A stretch of DNA of 64,000 nt from Flavobacteriaceae bacterium YJPT1-3 (GCA_029866965.1 CP123444.1:1777501-1841500), one strand, 5' to 3'; positions 51,709 through 61,286 are shown, counted from the first letter of the stretch. Numbers and translations are program-made. The notes: generated by a model from the letters alone, not told the origin.

Positions 51709-52664
51709 TCATGAATCCTTTCGTAAGCATAATCATACCTAATTTCAACAGAGCACATCTGATTACCGAAACATTGACAAGTATCCAAATGCAGGATTAT
51801 AAAGATTGGGAGTGCATCATAATTGATGATCATTCGACTGATAATTCTATGGAGGTTATTTCGAATTTTATCAAATCGGATTCTAGGTTTATCCTAAAGT
51901 CCAGACCAAGGAGCAAGAAAAAAGGAGCCAACAGTTGCAGAAATTACGGTTTCGATTTGTCAAAAGGTAAATTAATCCAATGGTTTGATAGTGATGATCT
52001 CATGGAACATAATCATTTAAAGGTTTTGGTTCATTCTCTTACGAATGGTGACTATGATTTTACGGTGGGCGACACTATCAATTTCAGTGAGGAGCGCGGT
52101 CTGATGGATCGTCCGTACGAATTCGACCGGTCTAATTCCGAAATCTCGGCAGATAAATTTGTTAAGCAGGAAATTGGTTGGATTACAGACGATTTTATTG
52201 GGCGGAGGGAGCTTTTAAAGCAATTGAAGTTTAATGAAAACTACAGCACAGATGGAGATGAGTATAACTTCTTTTCGCGTTTGCTGCACATAAACACCAA
52301 TGGAAAGTTTGTAAATGAGATTCTCACAAAAAGAAGAGTTCATGATGATTCTTTGACTCAAGGCTTCAACTCCAACTCTCCCGAGTTTCAAAGAAAAATC
52401 GCTTTCATCAAATACTCCACTTTCTTAGATATTGAATCATTTGGAAATAAATCCCTCTTACGGTGGCTGTTGTCAGGATATATGCAATATGCCTTCAGGA
52501 TTGGGCTATCAAGAAAAAGAGTGCCATTCTTTCCACAATCTGTAATTGGTGTTATCAAATACTTTGGTGTGATTGAAGGATTCTCTTTTTTTATATCTAT
52601 ACTATGCGCGTACATGTTCAAAAAGGGTTATCTATTTTTAAGATTTGCTAAAAAAGGATTATGA
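51705..52664 (+). CDS. GT2 glycosyltransferase, paralogue of the gene at 49820
   Basis: This 319-aa enzyme starts MIMNPFVSIIIPNFNRAHL at 51705, overlapping the previous stop by ATGA; an ATG 48 bases upstream would add 16 residues that lie within the preceding gene and is not preferred. DDHSTDNS and QWFDSDDLME carry the catalytic acids. With the enzyme at 49820 it shares QDY-x-x-WECII, SDSRF/KDSRF and KKGANSCRN, so a local duplication is likely. Confidence 0.87.
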   Translation: MIMNPFVSIIIPNFNRAHLITETLTSIQMQDYKDWECIIIDDHSTDNSMEVISNFIKSDSRFILKSRPRSKKKGANSCRNYGFDLSKGKLIQWFDSDDLMEHNHLKVLVHSLTNGDYDFTVGDTINFSEERGLMDRPYEFDRSNSEISADKFVKQEIGWITDDFIGRRELLKQLKFNENYSTDGDEYNFFSRLLHINTNGKFVNEILTKRRVHDDSLTQGFNSNSPEFQRKIAFIKYSTFLDIESFGNKSLLRWLLSGYMQYAFRIGLSRKRVPFFPQSVIGVIKYFGVIEGFSFFISILCAYMFKKGYLFLRFAKKGL

Positions 52665-53494
52665 CTATCCCTGAAGTATCCATAGTAATTCCTTGTTTCA
52701 ATGACTCGGAGTTTATTTTAAACACTCTACGATCTGCGAGAGCTATGAACATAAATCATGCAGAAATAATAATTGTTGACGATGGTTCAGATAAAAAAAC
52801 AAAACTCTTAATCGAATCTCTCCATGACTATTGGGATACATTAATATCCCAAGAAAATAAAGGTCAAAGCGCAGCCCGTAATGTTGGTATTGCTAAAGCG
52901 AAAAGCGACATTATACTCACTCTTGACAGCGATGATTATTTCGAGCCTCAATTCGTTCGGGAAGCTTTAGATCGACTAGCGATCAAAGATTGTAAGTTGG
53001 TCACGTCTTATGCTAATCTTGTTAAGGATGAAAAAATAGTCAATGTACACAAACCAAAGGGGGGTAGTCTTACTGATTTCTTATTCCAGAATGGGGCTCA
53101 TGGAAGCGCGATGTTCAGAAAAAAGGAATGGAAAGAAGCTGGGGGCTATGACGAGAATATGAGAGACGGCTGGGAGGATTGGGAATTCTACATACGACTT
53201 TTAAAAAGTGGTGGGTATTGCTCCGTTATTCCCGACGTTCTCTTCAACTATAGAATCCGTCAGGATTCAACTACATCCCGTGCGAACAGGAATAGAAAAA
53301 AGTTGTGGTCGTATATCCTGAAAAAACATAAAGATATTTACGTACAACATTATGACGAACTGGTTGACTTTTTTTTAAATCGAATGGATAGCGAAGCTAA
53401 GGGGAGGGAAAAAGTCTATGAAACGCTTGATTATAAGATAGGCAGGGCCGCGCTCTTCGTCCCCCGAAAAATTAAAGCGTTGTGGAAAGACTAA
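52661..53494 (+). CDS. GT2 glycosyltransferase
   Basis: This 277-aa GT-A enzyme has the opening EVSIVIPCFNDSEFILNTL, VDDGSDK, GQSAARNVGIAKAKSD and LTLDSDDYFEPQ. The RDGWEDWEFYIRLLKSG acceptor region follows. It is close to the many short processive or chain-extending GT2 enzymes of capsule loci; linkage and sugar are unknown. It overlaps the upstream gene (ATGA) and the downstream acyltransferase. Confidence 0.88.
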   Translation: MTIPEVSIVIPCFNDSEFILNTLRSARAMNINHAEIIIVDDGSDKKTKLLIESLHDYWDTLISQENKGQSAARNVGIAKAKSDIILTLDSDDYFEPQFVREALDRLAIKDCKLVTSYANLVKDEKIVNVHKPKGGSLTDFLFQNGAHGSAMFRKKEWKEAGGYDENMRDGWEDWEFYIRLLKSGGYCSVIPDVLFNYRIRQDSTTSRANRNRKKLWSYILKKHKDIYVQHYDELVDFFLNRMDSEAKGREKVYETLDYKIGRAALFVPRKIKALWKD

Positions 53495-54540
53495 AATATA
53501 TTAGTGGCCTGAATGGAGTACGCGCCTTTGCAGTAATTTTTGTTATCATAGCGCATCGCTTTCCTCAGGATCACCAAGTTCAAGTACTCCCATTAGGCAG
53601 TATGGGAGTTGACATTTTTTTCGTACTTAGTGGTTTCTTGATTACCAGAATTCTATTTTTTTATGGAATGAAGTCTGATTCTCTCAACTGGGCAATATTA
53701 AGAGCATTTTACTGGCGAAGAATATTGAGAATTTTCCCAATCTACTATTTGACCATGCTTTTTCTTTATTTAACTAAGTCAGTAATTGGAAACAACTTCG
53801 AGGAAAATATCTGGTGGTATCTGACTTATACCTCTAATTTCTTGATATACTATAACGAAAAGTGGTTTGGTGCATTGGCGCACTTATGGTCGTTAGCGGT
53901 CGAGGAGCAATATTATCTTTTTTGGCCTTTTCTTGTCTTATTTATTGGAAGAATGAGATGGCTTTTATTGATACTTATTTTAATCATTCTTGGAACTGGT
54001 TATTCTTATCTTTTTAATGAGTTCTCTAAAGTATTAACGGTGAATTGCCTGAATACATTTGGACTTGGAGGATTGTTGGCATATGTCGAGATTCAACGGC
54101 CAAGGTGGAGTACGATTTTTTTCAAAATACTGCCTTTTTTAGCCGCCTTTGCTCTAATAGGTTTTCTTAATAATTATTTCAACGAAACTTGGAATAAATT
54201 TCCAGTTCGATTTGTTACCAGTGTAATTGCTGTTTATATAATAAGCGTTTGTTTGACGAAGCCTAAATCCATCCTTGTTGGCTTATTGGAAAATAGGGTA
54301 TTGTATTTTCTCGGTTTGATAAGTTATGGTATCTATCTTTACCATAATCTGGTACCCAGATATTGGAGATATACTCTCATGAAATTTAATATTGATGCAC
54401 CATCGGTGCGATATGAATTTAATTACACTGAATTCGTAATTCAAACCTTATTTATAGTTTTCATTAGCTACTTATCATGGATAATAATCGAGAAACCAAT
54501 ATTGAGGCTTAAAAGTAAGTATCAGTACTCAACAAAGTAA
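53482..54540 (+). CDS. Acyltransferase family 3 membrane protein (OafA-like)
   Basis: This 352-aa protein has about ten membrane helices and the acyltransferase-3 marks: YISGLNGVRAFAVIFVIIAHR (split) with the catalytic His, RRILRIFPIYYLTM and LWSLAVEEQYYLFWP. It O-acetylates or otherwise acylates a sugar of the glycan, using a cytoplasmic acyl donor. The start is GTG at 53482, 13 bases inside the preceding gene; ERLKYISGLNGVRA directly follows it and is the normal family opening. Confidence 0.9.
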   Translation: MERLKYISGLNGVRAFAVIFVIIAHRFPQDHQVQVLPLGSMGVDIFFVLSGFLITRILFFYGMKSDSLNWAILRAFYWRRILRIFPIYYLTMLFLYLTKSVIGNNFEENIWWYLTYTSNFLIYYNEKWFGALAHLWSLAVEEQYYLFWPFLVLFIGRMRWLLLILILIILGTGYSYLFNEFSKVLTVNCLNTFGLGGLLAYVEIQRPRWSTIFFKILPFLAAFALIGFLNNYFNETWNKFPVRFVTSVIAVYIISVCLTKPKSILVGLLENRVLYFLGLISYGIYLYHNLVPRYWRYTLMKFNIDAPSVRYEFNYTEFVIQTLFIVFISYLSWIIIEKPILRLKSKYQYSTK

Positions 54541-54543
54541 AGA

Positions 54544-55485
54544 ATGGGTAAGGGAAACGTCCTAATATTACTGGCTACCTTTAATAGAGCTCATCTTATT
54601 GTGGAAACCCTGCGTTCGATCCAAAATCAGACTTATGCTGATTTTCAATGTCTAATTACGGATGACAGATCAACAGATAATACCAAAGAAATTGTTGAGC
54701 GTTTTTGTAAGACAGACGAAAGATTTAAATATCGTTTAAAACCAAAATCGTATCCTAGTGGCCTATCAGCGACCCGGAATTTCGGACTTGATCTGGCTCA
54801 GGAATTGAATGCTGATTTTATTCAATTATTTGATGATGATGACATCATGCATCCTTTGAAATTGGAATTACAATTGATGCCACTATTGCAAAAAGACGAG
54901 CTCGATATGACCCTTTGTGCTTACCGTAAATTCAAGGATAAGGAAATTATTCAATTTGACCTCGATAAAGCAAATGATAACAGTTGTAATGTCAGGACGA
55001 ATGACCTCTTAAAGTCATTCTATCTTAACAAGCTGAGTTTAAATTCTTGTGGGCCCATTTGGAGATTTAAAACAATAAGAAAATACAGATTCCATGAAGA
55101 TTTGTTTTACGACGAGGAACGTAATTTCTATCTGCGTATATTAGTCCATGAGAAAATACAGTACAAACCTGTAGACGAAATCTTGTTTTGGTATAGAAAG
55201 CATCCGCTGGGGATTACTAGTAATCTTTATGGTGATAAGGGAAATCAAATAAAGAAAGAATCTCTTCGACTCTCACATTTGCATTTCTTTCGAGAGGTAT
55301 TGTCCTTGAGAAATCCACCATTCTATCTTTTGAAGTCATTTTCCAAAAAAGCAATGAGAAATAATGATGTTGAGCAAATTCAACTACTAAAAGAACATCT
55401 TTTAAAAACTTTATGGGCTTACGACCTACGAAAATGGATTCTTTTGCTGTTAATTTCAGGATATAGAATAATCATATATAAATAG
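54544..55485 (+). CDS. GT2 glycosyltransferase
   Basis: This 313-aa enzyme opens NVLILLATFNRAHLIVETL and has TDDRSTDNT and QLFDDDDIMHP, with YPSGLSATRNFGLDL between them. It is a more distant relative of the enzymes at 49820 and 51705 (shared FNRAHLI, STDNT and RN-x-G). The hydrophobic C-terminal end (WILLLLISGYRIIIY) may touch the membrane. It begins three bases after the acyltransferase stop. Confidence 0.86.
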   Translation: MGKGNVLILLATFNRAHLIVETLRSIQNQTYADFQCLITDDRSTDNTKEIVERFCKTDERFKYRLKPKSYPSGLSATRNFGLDLAQELNADFIQLFDDDDIMHPLKLELQLMPLLQKDELDMTLCAYRKFKDKEIIQFDLDKANDNSCNVRTNDLLKSFYLNKLSLNSCGPIWRFKTIRKYRFHEDLFYDEERNFYLRILVHEKIQYKPVDEILFWYRKHPLGITSNLYGDKGNQIKKESLRLSHLHFFREVLSLRNPPFYLLKSFSKKAMRNNDVEQIQLLKEHLLKTLWAYDLRKWILLLLISGYRIIIYK

Positions 55486-55486
55486 G

Positions 55487-56347
55487 ATGGTCAAAGTTTT
55501 ACATTTTACACCGGTGAGAAAAACACCTGAGATTCTTAAAATGCATTTGAAAAGTCTTGCGAAATTAGACCAGAATGGCGACATAACGATAACTTTTTCC
55601 TTCTATGACGATAATAAAGACCCCAATAGCTCAGAAATTTTGAAAAGTTATGTTGAGCATGGAGAGAATCGTTTTCTTCATTCATTTAATTTAGATTTTT
55701 TGGACGATTATCATGGCAAGGAAAGATGGGAAATCGCATTGTATAAGCGCATAACTAAGATAAAAGATGCCGTTATAAAGTATTTCTTAGAATCAGAATT
55801 TGACTATCTATTTCTTACAGATGCAGACTTGGTCCTTCATCCGGAAACTATAAGCATTCTACTTGAGCAAAAAAAAGACTTTTGCAGTCAAGTTTTTTGG
55901 ACTCATTTTAATGGTTCAATGACATATACCCCAAACTGTTGGAAAGATATTCCGAAAGGTTTCACATACTCAGATTTAATTAGATATAGGCAGGAAGGTA
56001 CCTATGAAGTCGACTTCACAGGAGCGTGTACTCTTCTTTCTAGAGCAATATTGGAAGACGGAGTGCGATTTGAAAAAATATCTAATGTTTCATTTCTAGG
56101 GGAGGATAAACATTTTTGTATCCGAGCTGCTGTAGCCGGTTACTCAATATTTGTAAATACTGAAGCGCCCGCGTTTCATATTTATGATAATTCATTGCTG
56201 GAGCTCGCTGATGATATTGATAGAAAAAGTGATTTTAAAGGGTATCTAGATTCATGGTTAAATGAAAGATGGGAGAAGGATATTCAAAATTGGCTTAATC
56301 CATCTCCTCAGACGTTTGTTGAAAGAATAATAAAAAGATTAAGGTAG
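55487..56347 (+). CDS. Putative glycosyltransferase, GT-A fold
   Basis: This 286-aa protein has FDYLFLTDADLVLHPETI near residues 104-120, a D-x-D site, and EVDFTGACTLLSR followed by SFLGEDKHFCIRA, which resemble the ends of GT-A domains such as Anp1/MNN9-like or galactosyltransferase types. The N-terminal HFTPVRKTPEILKMHLKSL fits the first nucleotide-binding unit. The family is not certain. It is coupled to the next gene by overlapping TAG and GTG. Confidence 0.7.
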   Translation: MVKVLHFTPVRKTPEILKMHLKSLAKLDQNGDITITFSFYDDNKDPNSSEILKSYVEHGENRFLHSFNLDFLDDYHGKERWEIALYKRITKIKDAVIKYFLESEFDYLFLTDADLVLHPETISILLEQKKDFCSQVFWTHFNGSMTYTPNCWKDIPKGFTYSDLIRYRQEGTYEVDFTGACTLLSRAILEDGVRFEKISNVSFLGEDKHFCIRAAVAGYSIFVNTEAPAFHIYDNSLLELADDIDRKSDFKGYLDSWLNERWEKDIQNWLNPSPQTFVERIIKRLR

Positions 56348-57321
56348 TGCGCTCAGGTGTAAATCCGCAAAAATACCTCGATAAAAGGAATGTCAGATTT
56401 TGGCATCGAATTCTTGTCCCCATTCATATTCCAGATCTTGAAAACGATTACTACAAAGAGAGTTTAGACATCACTAAAATTTGTCTGGAGCGGCTTATAG
56501 CAACAATCAATCCGGAGACCACGGCAATTACAGTAATTAATAACAATTCCATTGTACAACTAAGGGATCTGCTGTCAGAACTGATGCCTTCAGTAGATAA
56601 AGTGGTTCATTATAATTCGAATAAGGGTAAGGTCAACGCAGTACTTGCAGAAGTAAGAGGAGCTTATGAGCCTTTTATAACCATTACAGATGCGGACGTT
56701 TTGTTTTTTGCAGGGTGGGAAACTGCCGTATTTGAGGTGTTCCAAACACATCCAAAAGCCGGAGTGGTTTCACCTTTGCCGATGCCGGCATTAGCTTTTT
56801 ATCACAATGAATCTCTATTTTTTGACCATTTGATCTCTAGCCGATTAAAGTACGGTTCTGTGACAAGCCAAAAGGATCATCAATTGTATTTAAAAAGTAT
56901 GTCCAATGATGCTCTACTGAAACGTGTTGGAAGTCAGCCCAATTGGAACGAAAAACAGTACTATTTAGACCGTAAAACGAAAGCGATCGTTGGTGCAGGC
57001 CATTTTGCAGCTACTTATCGAACCAAGCTCTTTCGGGGAGAAGAATCATTTCCCGAACGTGTTTTTGAAAATGCTTATGAATCAGTATTTATTGATCAAT
57101 TAGCTTCAATAAAGGGATACTATCGGTTGTCGACTAAAGAAACCTTTGCCTACCACATGGGTAATAAATTGGATAAGGATATTCCTGAATCGGACCTACC
57201 ACTTACTGAAAAAATAGATAAAGACCTGTTTACACTCATCCAGGAGCCACGAATAGTTAAAATACCTTTCGCGATTAAGAAGGCCATTTTTAAACTAGTG
57301 AAACGAATAAGAAATCGCTAA
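56347..57321 (+). CDS. Putative glycosyltransferase, GT2-like
   Basis: This 324-aa protein has the N-terminal RILVPIHIPDLENDYYKES region, then TAITVINNNSIVQ, NSNKGKVNAVLAEVRGA and ITITDADVLFFAGWE, which correspond to GT-A nucleotide-sugar binding. VGAGHFAATYR and FIDQLASIKGY would form the acceptor side. The start is GTG at 56347, overlapping the stop of the previous gene; no ATG fits before the conserved part. Two consecutive genes of this divergent GT-A type sit together. Confidence 0.72.
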   Translation: MRSGVNPQKYLDKRNVRFWHRILVPIHIPDLENDYYKESLDITKICLERLIATINPETTAITVINNNSIVQLRDLLSELMPSVDKVVHYNSNKGKVNAVLAEVRGAYEPFITITDADVLFFAGWETAVFEVFQTHPKAGVVSPLPMPALAFYHNESLFFDHLISSRLKYGSVTSQKDHQLYLKSMSNDALLKRVGSQPNWNEKQYYLDRKTKAIVGAGHFAATYRTKLFRGEESFPERVFENAYESVFIDQLASIKGYYRLSTKETFAYHMGNKLDKDIPESDLPLTEKIDKDLFTLIQEPRIVKIPFAIKKAIFKLVKRIRNR

Positions 57322-58577
57322 TGAGTGATTTGCTTAAAATTCTCGTTTTAGCGGAAACTGTTGATCCCAACGGAAGTAGCGCCGGGCAGGCGAATTATGC
57401 GTTTATACAGGCGCTAGTCAAAGAGGATTTTAAGGTAGCCGTACTCCATTACTCCCATAAGGAGATCGCTATTTCGGGAGCTTTAAACGTAGAGAAGATC
57501 AAAGAAAATAGAAGCGGCTTATTCTTTTTTCTGAGCAGAGCGCAGCGTGTCCTGCAGCGATGGACGGGTCTCAATTTTTCAAAGCATCTGGAAAATCTAT
57601 TTGGCTTCTCCTTTACGTTTTGGAATGACGCAGAAAGTATGGTGAGAAGGCTTCAAAAGGAGTCTGAAAGCGATTATGACATTCTCCTTACCTTGAGCAA
57701 AGGAGCCAGTTATCGCACGCATTATGCAACTTTAAAATTACCGCGCTGGCATTCCAAGTGGCTGGCCTATATTCATGATCCTTACCCGTTTCATTGGTAT
57801 CCGAAGCCTTATGATTGGAAAGAGCCGGGTGCTAGGCAGAAAGAAAAGTTTATTCTTCTTGTCGCTACGCAGGCCAGATGGCTGGGCTATCCTTCCGAGA
57901 TGTTAAAGCAATGGATGGCTCAGTTCGAAAATAAATTTCAAAGCAAAGCTCTTGTACTACCTCATCAGCCTCTAAAGCTTGATAATCAGACTGCCAATGT
58001 CGAAAGTATTTTAAGTGGAAATTGTTTCTCCTTAATGCATGCAGGTAACCTTTTAGGATACCGAGATCCTTTTCCACTAATACGAGCATTTGTAAGATTT
58101 TTAGAGAAACACCAAAGCGCAAGAGATCACAGCAAATTAGTACTTTTAGGACCATCAGATTATCATGAGCCCGCCTTAACAAGATATGTAGAGGGTGAAG
58201 AGAATATTTACAAAAGCGATGGCTATGTGTCACAGGAGATTGTTGCCTCCCTTCAAAAGTTAGTTTCTGTAAATATTGTAATCGAGGCAAAGTCAGATAC
58301 TAGCCCCTTTTTACCGGCAAAATTACCCAACTTGATCTATGCCTATAAGACTATCCTTCACTTGGGCCCTGAAAAAAGTGAAACTAGGCGTTTACTAAAA
58401 AACGATTATCCTTATTCTTGCGAAGTAGATAATGAAGACAAAATTTTAGCAATCATCGAAATTTTATATGGAACATGGATTTCCAATCCCGCAGCACTAT
58501 TCCTTAATAGAGAAGATCTAAAAACTTATTTTAGTTCGCGGGAACTGAGTCATACTATTAAAGATAAAATAGCTTGA
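57321..58577 (+). CDS. Putative glycosyltransferase, GT4/GT-B-like
   Basis: The 418-aa protein begins LKILVLAETVDPNGSSAGQANYAFIQAL, a Rossmann-type start common in GT-B enzymes, and has SLMHAGNLLGYRDPFPLIRAF (two stretches) and IEAKSDTSPFLPAKLPNLIYAYK, matching the C-terminal donor domain. It starts inside the previous stop (TAATG). The first 550 bases are of normal G+C (32 of 60 at 57361-57420; 29 of 60 at 57841-57900), but the end is AT-rich (19 of 60 at 58381-58440), so the gene is compositionally mosaic like wzt. Confidence 0.75.
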   Translation: MSDLLKILVLAETVDPNGSSAGQANYAFIQALVKEDFKVAVLHYSHKEIAISGALNVEKIKENRSGLFFFLSRAQRVLQRWTGLNFSKHLENLFGFSFTFWNDAESMVRRLQKESESDYDILLTLSKGASYRTHYATLKLPRWHSKWLAYIHDPYPFHWYPKPYDWKEPGARQKEKFILLVATQARWLGYPSEMLKQWMAQFENKFQSKALVLPHQPLKLDNQTANVESILSGNCFSLMHAGNLLGYRDPFPLIRAFVRFLEKHQSARDHSKLVLLGPSDYHEPALTRYVEGEENIYKSDGYVSQEIVASLQKLVSVNIVIEAKSDTSPFLPAKLPNLIYAYKTILHLGPEKSETRRLLKNDYPYSCEVDNEDKILAIIEILYGTWISNPAALFLNREDLKTYFSSRELSHTIKDKIA

Positions 58578-59908
58578 ATAACGATTTTGATTATTTAATA
58601 GTCCTTGCATATTCCATATATCCGGAAATTTCTTCAAGTGAAGGAATCGTCAATCGAAATTGGCTAGAGGCTCTCGATAACACTGAAATCTCTTCTTTAA
58701 TTTTTTCAAAGTTGACGACTAACTGTGTGACTAGAGACCCACTAGGTATGATTGTCATATCCTCTAGGGAGGACAAAAAACTAAAAGTTTTAGCCCAACT
58801 TTCCAAGAACAAAAAGAGTGTATTAGCTAATAAGATCTATAAGGCTGCAAATAAAATAATTCAAGCATTCTCAAGACATAACTTATCGCTGAACGAGTAC
58901 GCCTGGGGACGGTTTCAATCGAGTAGATTAAAGAAGATCGCTAGTGCTACAAATGGCAATTATCCTATTTGGATGAGAGTGCTTCCAGGCATGTCGATGC
59001 TTCCTATTTACATGGCGATAAAGCATATTGATACTCCGCTTCTAATTAATTTTAATGATCCGTTCTCCTTGGAAGATTTGAATCATAGCAAAGCTTATAA
59101 GAAGTACGATTCAATTGTTATCCAAATGAGAGATAGGATTCAATGCTATACATTCCCGTCCTGGCCTTTGGCTCTGCGCATTGCCTCCCGGTACAATTTA
59201 GATTTGGAACAATGTTTTGTGATCCCTCATGCTACAGATTTCAATGATTACGGGAATCTTACCAAACCTCTAGAGTCGGACAGAAATATAATTTTAAGTT
59301 ATGCTGGAACTCTTTATCAATCAGCATTCTCAGAGGAATTATCAAGCGCCATAGCAGAGCATAATGGGAAAATAGGAACGAGATTTTTTGAATTGCAGTT
59401 TATAATTTCTCAATACACTTCTGAAAATTTGAATTGGCTCAAAAAGAATTTCTCAGGACTGTCTATTTATAAACGTTTAGATAGACCGGATGTATTGAAC
59501 AAATTAAAGGATTCAGATATCATTCTAATCGTTGAATCTAAAGATCATAAAGATTTGTTGAAAGGAAAGCTTGTTGAAGCTATTGCTTTAGGGAAGCCGA
59601 TTTTTTGTATTACCTCTAAAGCATCTGTAACAGAGAAAATAGCTCTTGAATATGGTGGGTTTGTTGCGTATGCCGACGAACCAGAGACTATCCTTGAACA
59701 GCTTAATCTAATTTCAAAGTGTCTGAGTGACCCCAAATGGGTCAACGAATTTAACTTGAAAAAAGAACGGGTACGTGAGAAATTATCAAACCGAAATATT
59801 GCTAAGAAATCCTTACAAATTTTGAAATTTGCTGCTGATTTGTATCGATGGGAAAAAGGAATACTGGAAACCCGACCTGATACTCCGCTTTTACCTCGAT
59901 GGCCCTAG
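58574..59908 (+). CDS. Putative glycosyltransferase, GT-B-like
   Basis: This 444-aa protein shows YLIVLAYSIYPEISSSEGIVNRNW at the start (split), FVIPHATDFNDYG, LSYAGTLYQSAFSEELSSAI and LKGKLVEAIALGKPIFCIT, the donor-site elements of GT4-type enzymes. It is a distant relative in layout of the gene before it. The start is TTG at 58574, overlapping the previous stop (TTGA). The C-terminal end (ETRPDTPLLPRWP) is unusually proline-rich. Confidence 0.75.
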   Translation: MNNDFDYLIVLAYSIYPEISSSEGIVNRNWLEALDNTEISSLIFSKLTTNCVTRDPLGMIVISSREDKKLKVLAQLSKNKKSVLANKIYKAANKIIQAFSRHNLSLNEYAWGRFQSSRLKKIASATNGNYPIWMRVLPGMSMLPIYMAIKHIDTPLLINFNDPFSLEDLNHSKAYKKYDSIVIQMRDRIQCYTFPSWPLALRIASRYNLDLEQCFVIPHATDFNDYGNLTKPLESDRNIILSYAGTLYQSAFSEELSSAIAEHNGKIGTRFFELQFIISQYTSENLNWLKKNFSGLSIYKRLDRPDVLNKLKDSDIILIVESKDHKDLLKGKLVEAIALGKPIFCITSKASVTEKIALEYGGFVAYADEPETILEQLNLISKCLSDPKWVNEFNLKKERVREKLSNRNIAKKSLQILKFAADLYRWEKGILETRPDTPLLPRWP

Positions 59909-59941
59909 GAAAAAAGTATCGCTTGTAAAATGATCTAAAAT

Positions 59942-60547
59942 ATGGGTAAAACACGCTCGGCTCTTTGTAAACTTATCAGATGGATACCCTCATCTTACCT
60001 TCGTATTCTATTCTACAATAAAATATTGGGCTATAAGATTGGTAAAAACGTAAAGATGGGTCGATCAATCATTAAATGTTTATCCGTCGAGATTGGTGAC
60101 AATGTGACCTTATTAAATGACAACGTAATTACCTGCTCTCACTTAAAGATTGGTGCCAATACCTCTATTTTAGAGCATAACAGAATATCAGGACCGGGTA
60201 GCTTTACTATTGGTGAGAATAGCCGTATCATCTACGGCCACTATTTCGATACCAGTTCAGACATCACAATAGGAAATAATACCTGGATTGCCGGTAGGAA
60301 TAGTCAATTTTGGACCCACGGATCTACCAAAACCAAAACTAAAGCTGCCGAATTAGGAATTGAGTTGGGTGATCATGTTTATGTTGGTTCCGCTACGCTC
60401 ATTGGACCTGGAGTCAAAATTGGCAACTTAAATTTGATTGGCCTGGGTAGTGTATTATGCAAAAGCTTCGCGGATAGTCACAATTTTATTTTAGGAAACC
60501 CGGCAGTCATTGTCAAACAAGATGAAGACTGGAGAGAAGGATGGTAA
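59942..60547 (+). CDS. Hexapeptide-repeat acyltransferase (left-handed beta-helix)
   Basis: This 201-aa protein contains repeated [ILV]-G-x-x-x-x turns (VEIGDNVTLLNDNVI, LKIGANTSIL, FTIGENSRII, ITIGNNTWIA, VYVGSATLIGPGVKIG), the left-handed beta-helix of acetyltransferases such as WcaF or NodL. The catalytic His is probably that of QFWTHGST. It would O-acetylate a sugar or a monomer. It starts 33 bases after the previous gene, the largest gap since 46.1 kb, and ends overlapping the FkbM-type gene. Confidence 0.88.
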   Translation: MGKTRSALCKLIRWIPSSYLRILFYNKILGYKIGKNVKMGRSIIKCLSVEIGDNVTLLNDNVITCSHLKIGANTSILEHNRISGPGSFTIGENSRIIYGHYFDTSSDITIGNNTWIAGRNSQFWTHGSTKTKTKAAELGIELGDHVYVGSATLIGPGVKIGNLNLIGLGSVLCKSFADSHNFILGNPAVIVKQDEDWREGW

Positions 60548-61284
60548 TTGACCTAACTGCAATTATGAGAAAAACACTTAAAAAATTTATTAAATCATTC
60601 GGGTATAAGCTGACAAGGCTCCCCCAGGCACCTCTATTGAATGAGAATTTTTGGTTGGCTGTTCGAGGCGATATTGAGGAATCCCAAGGTGTTTTTTTTG
60701 ATGTTGGAGCTAATTACGGTCAAACTATAGATCAAATAAAAATGCATTACCCTCTAGCTGCCATTTTTTCATTTGAGCCTAGCAGTAGCTGTTTTAAGAT
60801 TTTGAACGATAAGTATTCTCTAGACAAGAAAATTTCGCTTAATCCCATTGGATTAGGAGCTCGAAAAGAATTTCAGGTCTTAACCGAATATAATTGGAGT
60901 CCGTTAAATTCATTTTTAGAGCGAAATTATACAGAGGCCGAAGTCATCGCTCAATCAGAGGTTGAGGTCGAAACTATTGATCATTATTGCGCAACACATG
61001 GAATTGCTAAAATTGATGTCCTTAAGACCGATACGGAAGGTTTCGATCTCGAGGTCTTAAAAGGCGCTTCAGAAATGCTCAAGAAGGGAAAAATCAAATT
61101 TGTGCTCACCGAAGTTTTTTTCAATTTGAATTATATTGGTCAAAATTCATTTGGGGATCTTTACAATTATCTATTGGACGCTGATTTTGAGTTGGTACGA
61201 TTTTATGATTTTGTGTATACTCCAGATGGAAGGGCATCTAAAACGGATGCGCTTTTCAAATACAATCCTAAAACCAAACCCTAA
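60541..61284 (+). CDS. FkbM family methyltransferase
   Basis: This 247-aa protein has the FkbM pattern: VFFDVGANYGQTIDQIK for SAM binding, IFSFEPSSSCFKIL, and IDVLKTDTEGFDLEVLKGASEML, where the metal-like TEG-x-D is characteristic. It is expected to O-methylate a sugar hydroxyl of the polysaccharide. Met9 (MRKTLKKF, base 60565) is an alternative start that would avoid the overlap with the acyltransferase gene. It is the last AT-rich gene of the block. Confidence 0.88.
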   Translation: MVIDLTAIMRKTLKKFIKSFGYKLTRLPQAPLLNENFWLAVRGDIEESQGVFFDVGANYGQTIDQIKMHYPLAAIFSFEPSSSCFKILNDKYSLDKKISLNPIGLGARKEFQVLTEYNWSPLNSFLERNYTEAEVIAQSEVEVETIDHYCATHGIAKIDVLKTDTEGFDLEVLKGASEMLKKGKIKFVLTEVFFNLNYIGQNSFGDLYNYLLDADFELVRFYDFVYTPDGRASKTDALFKYNPKTKP

Positions 61285-61286
61285 AC

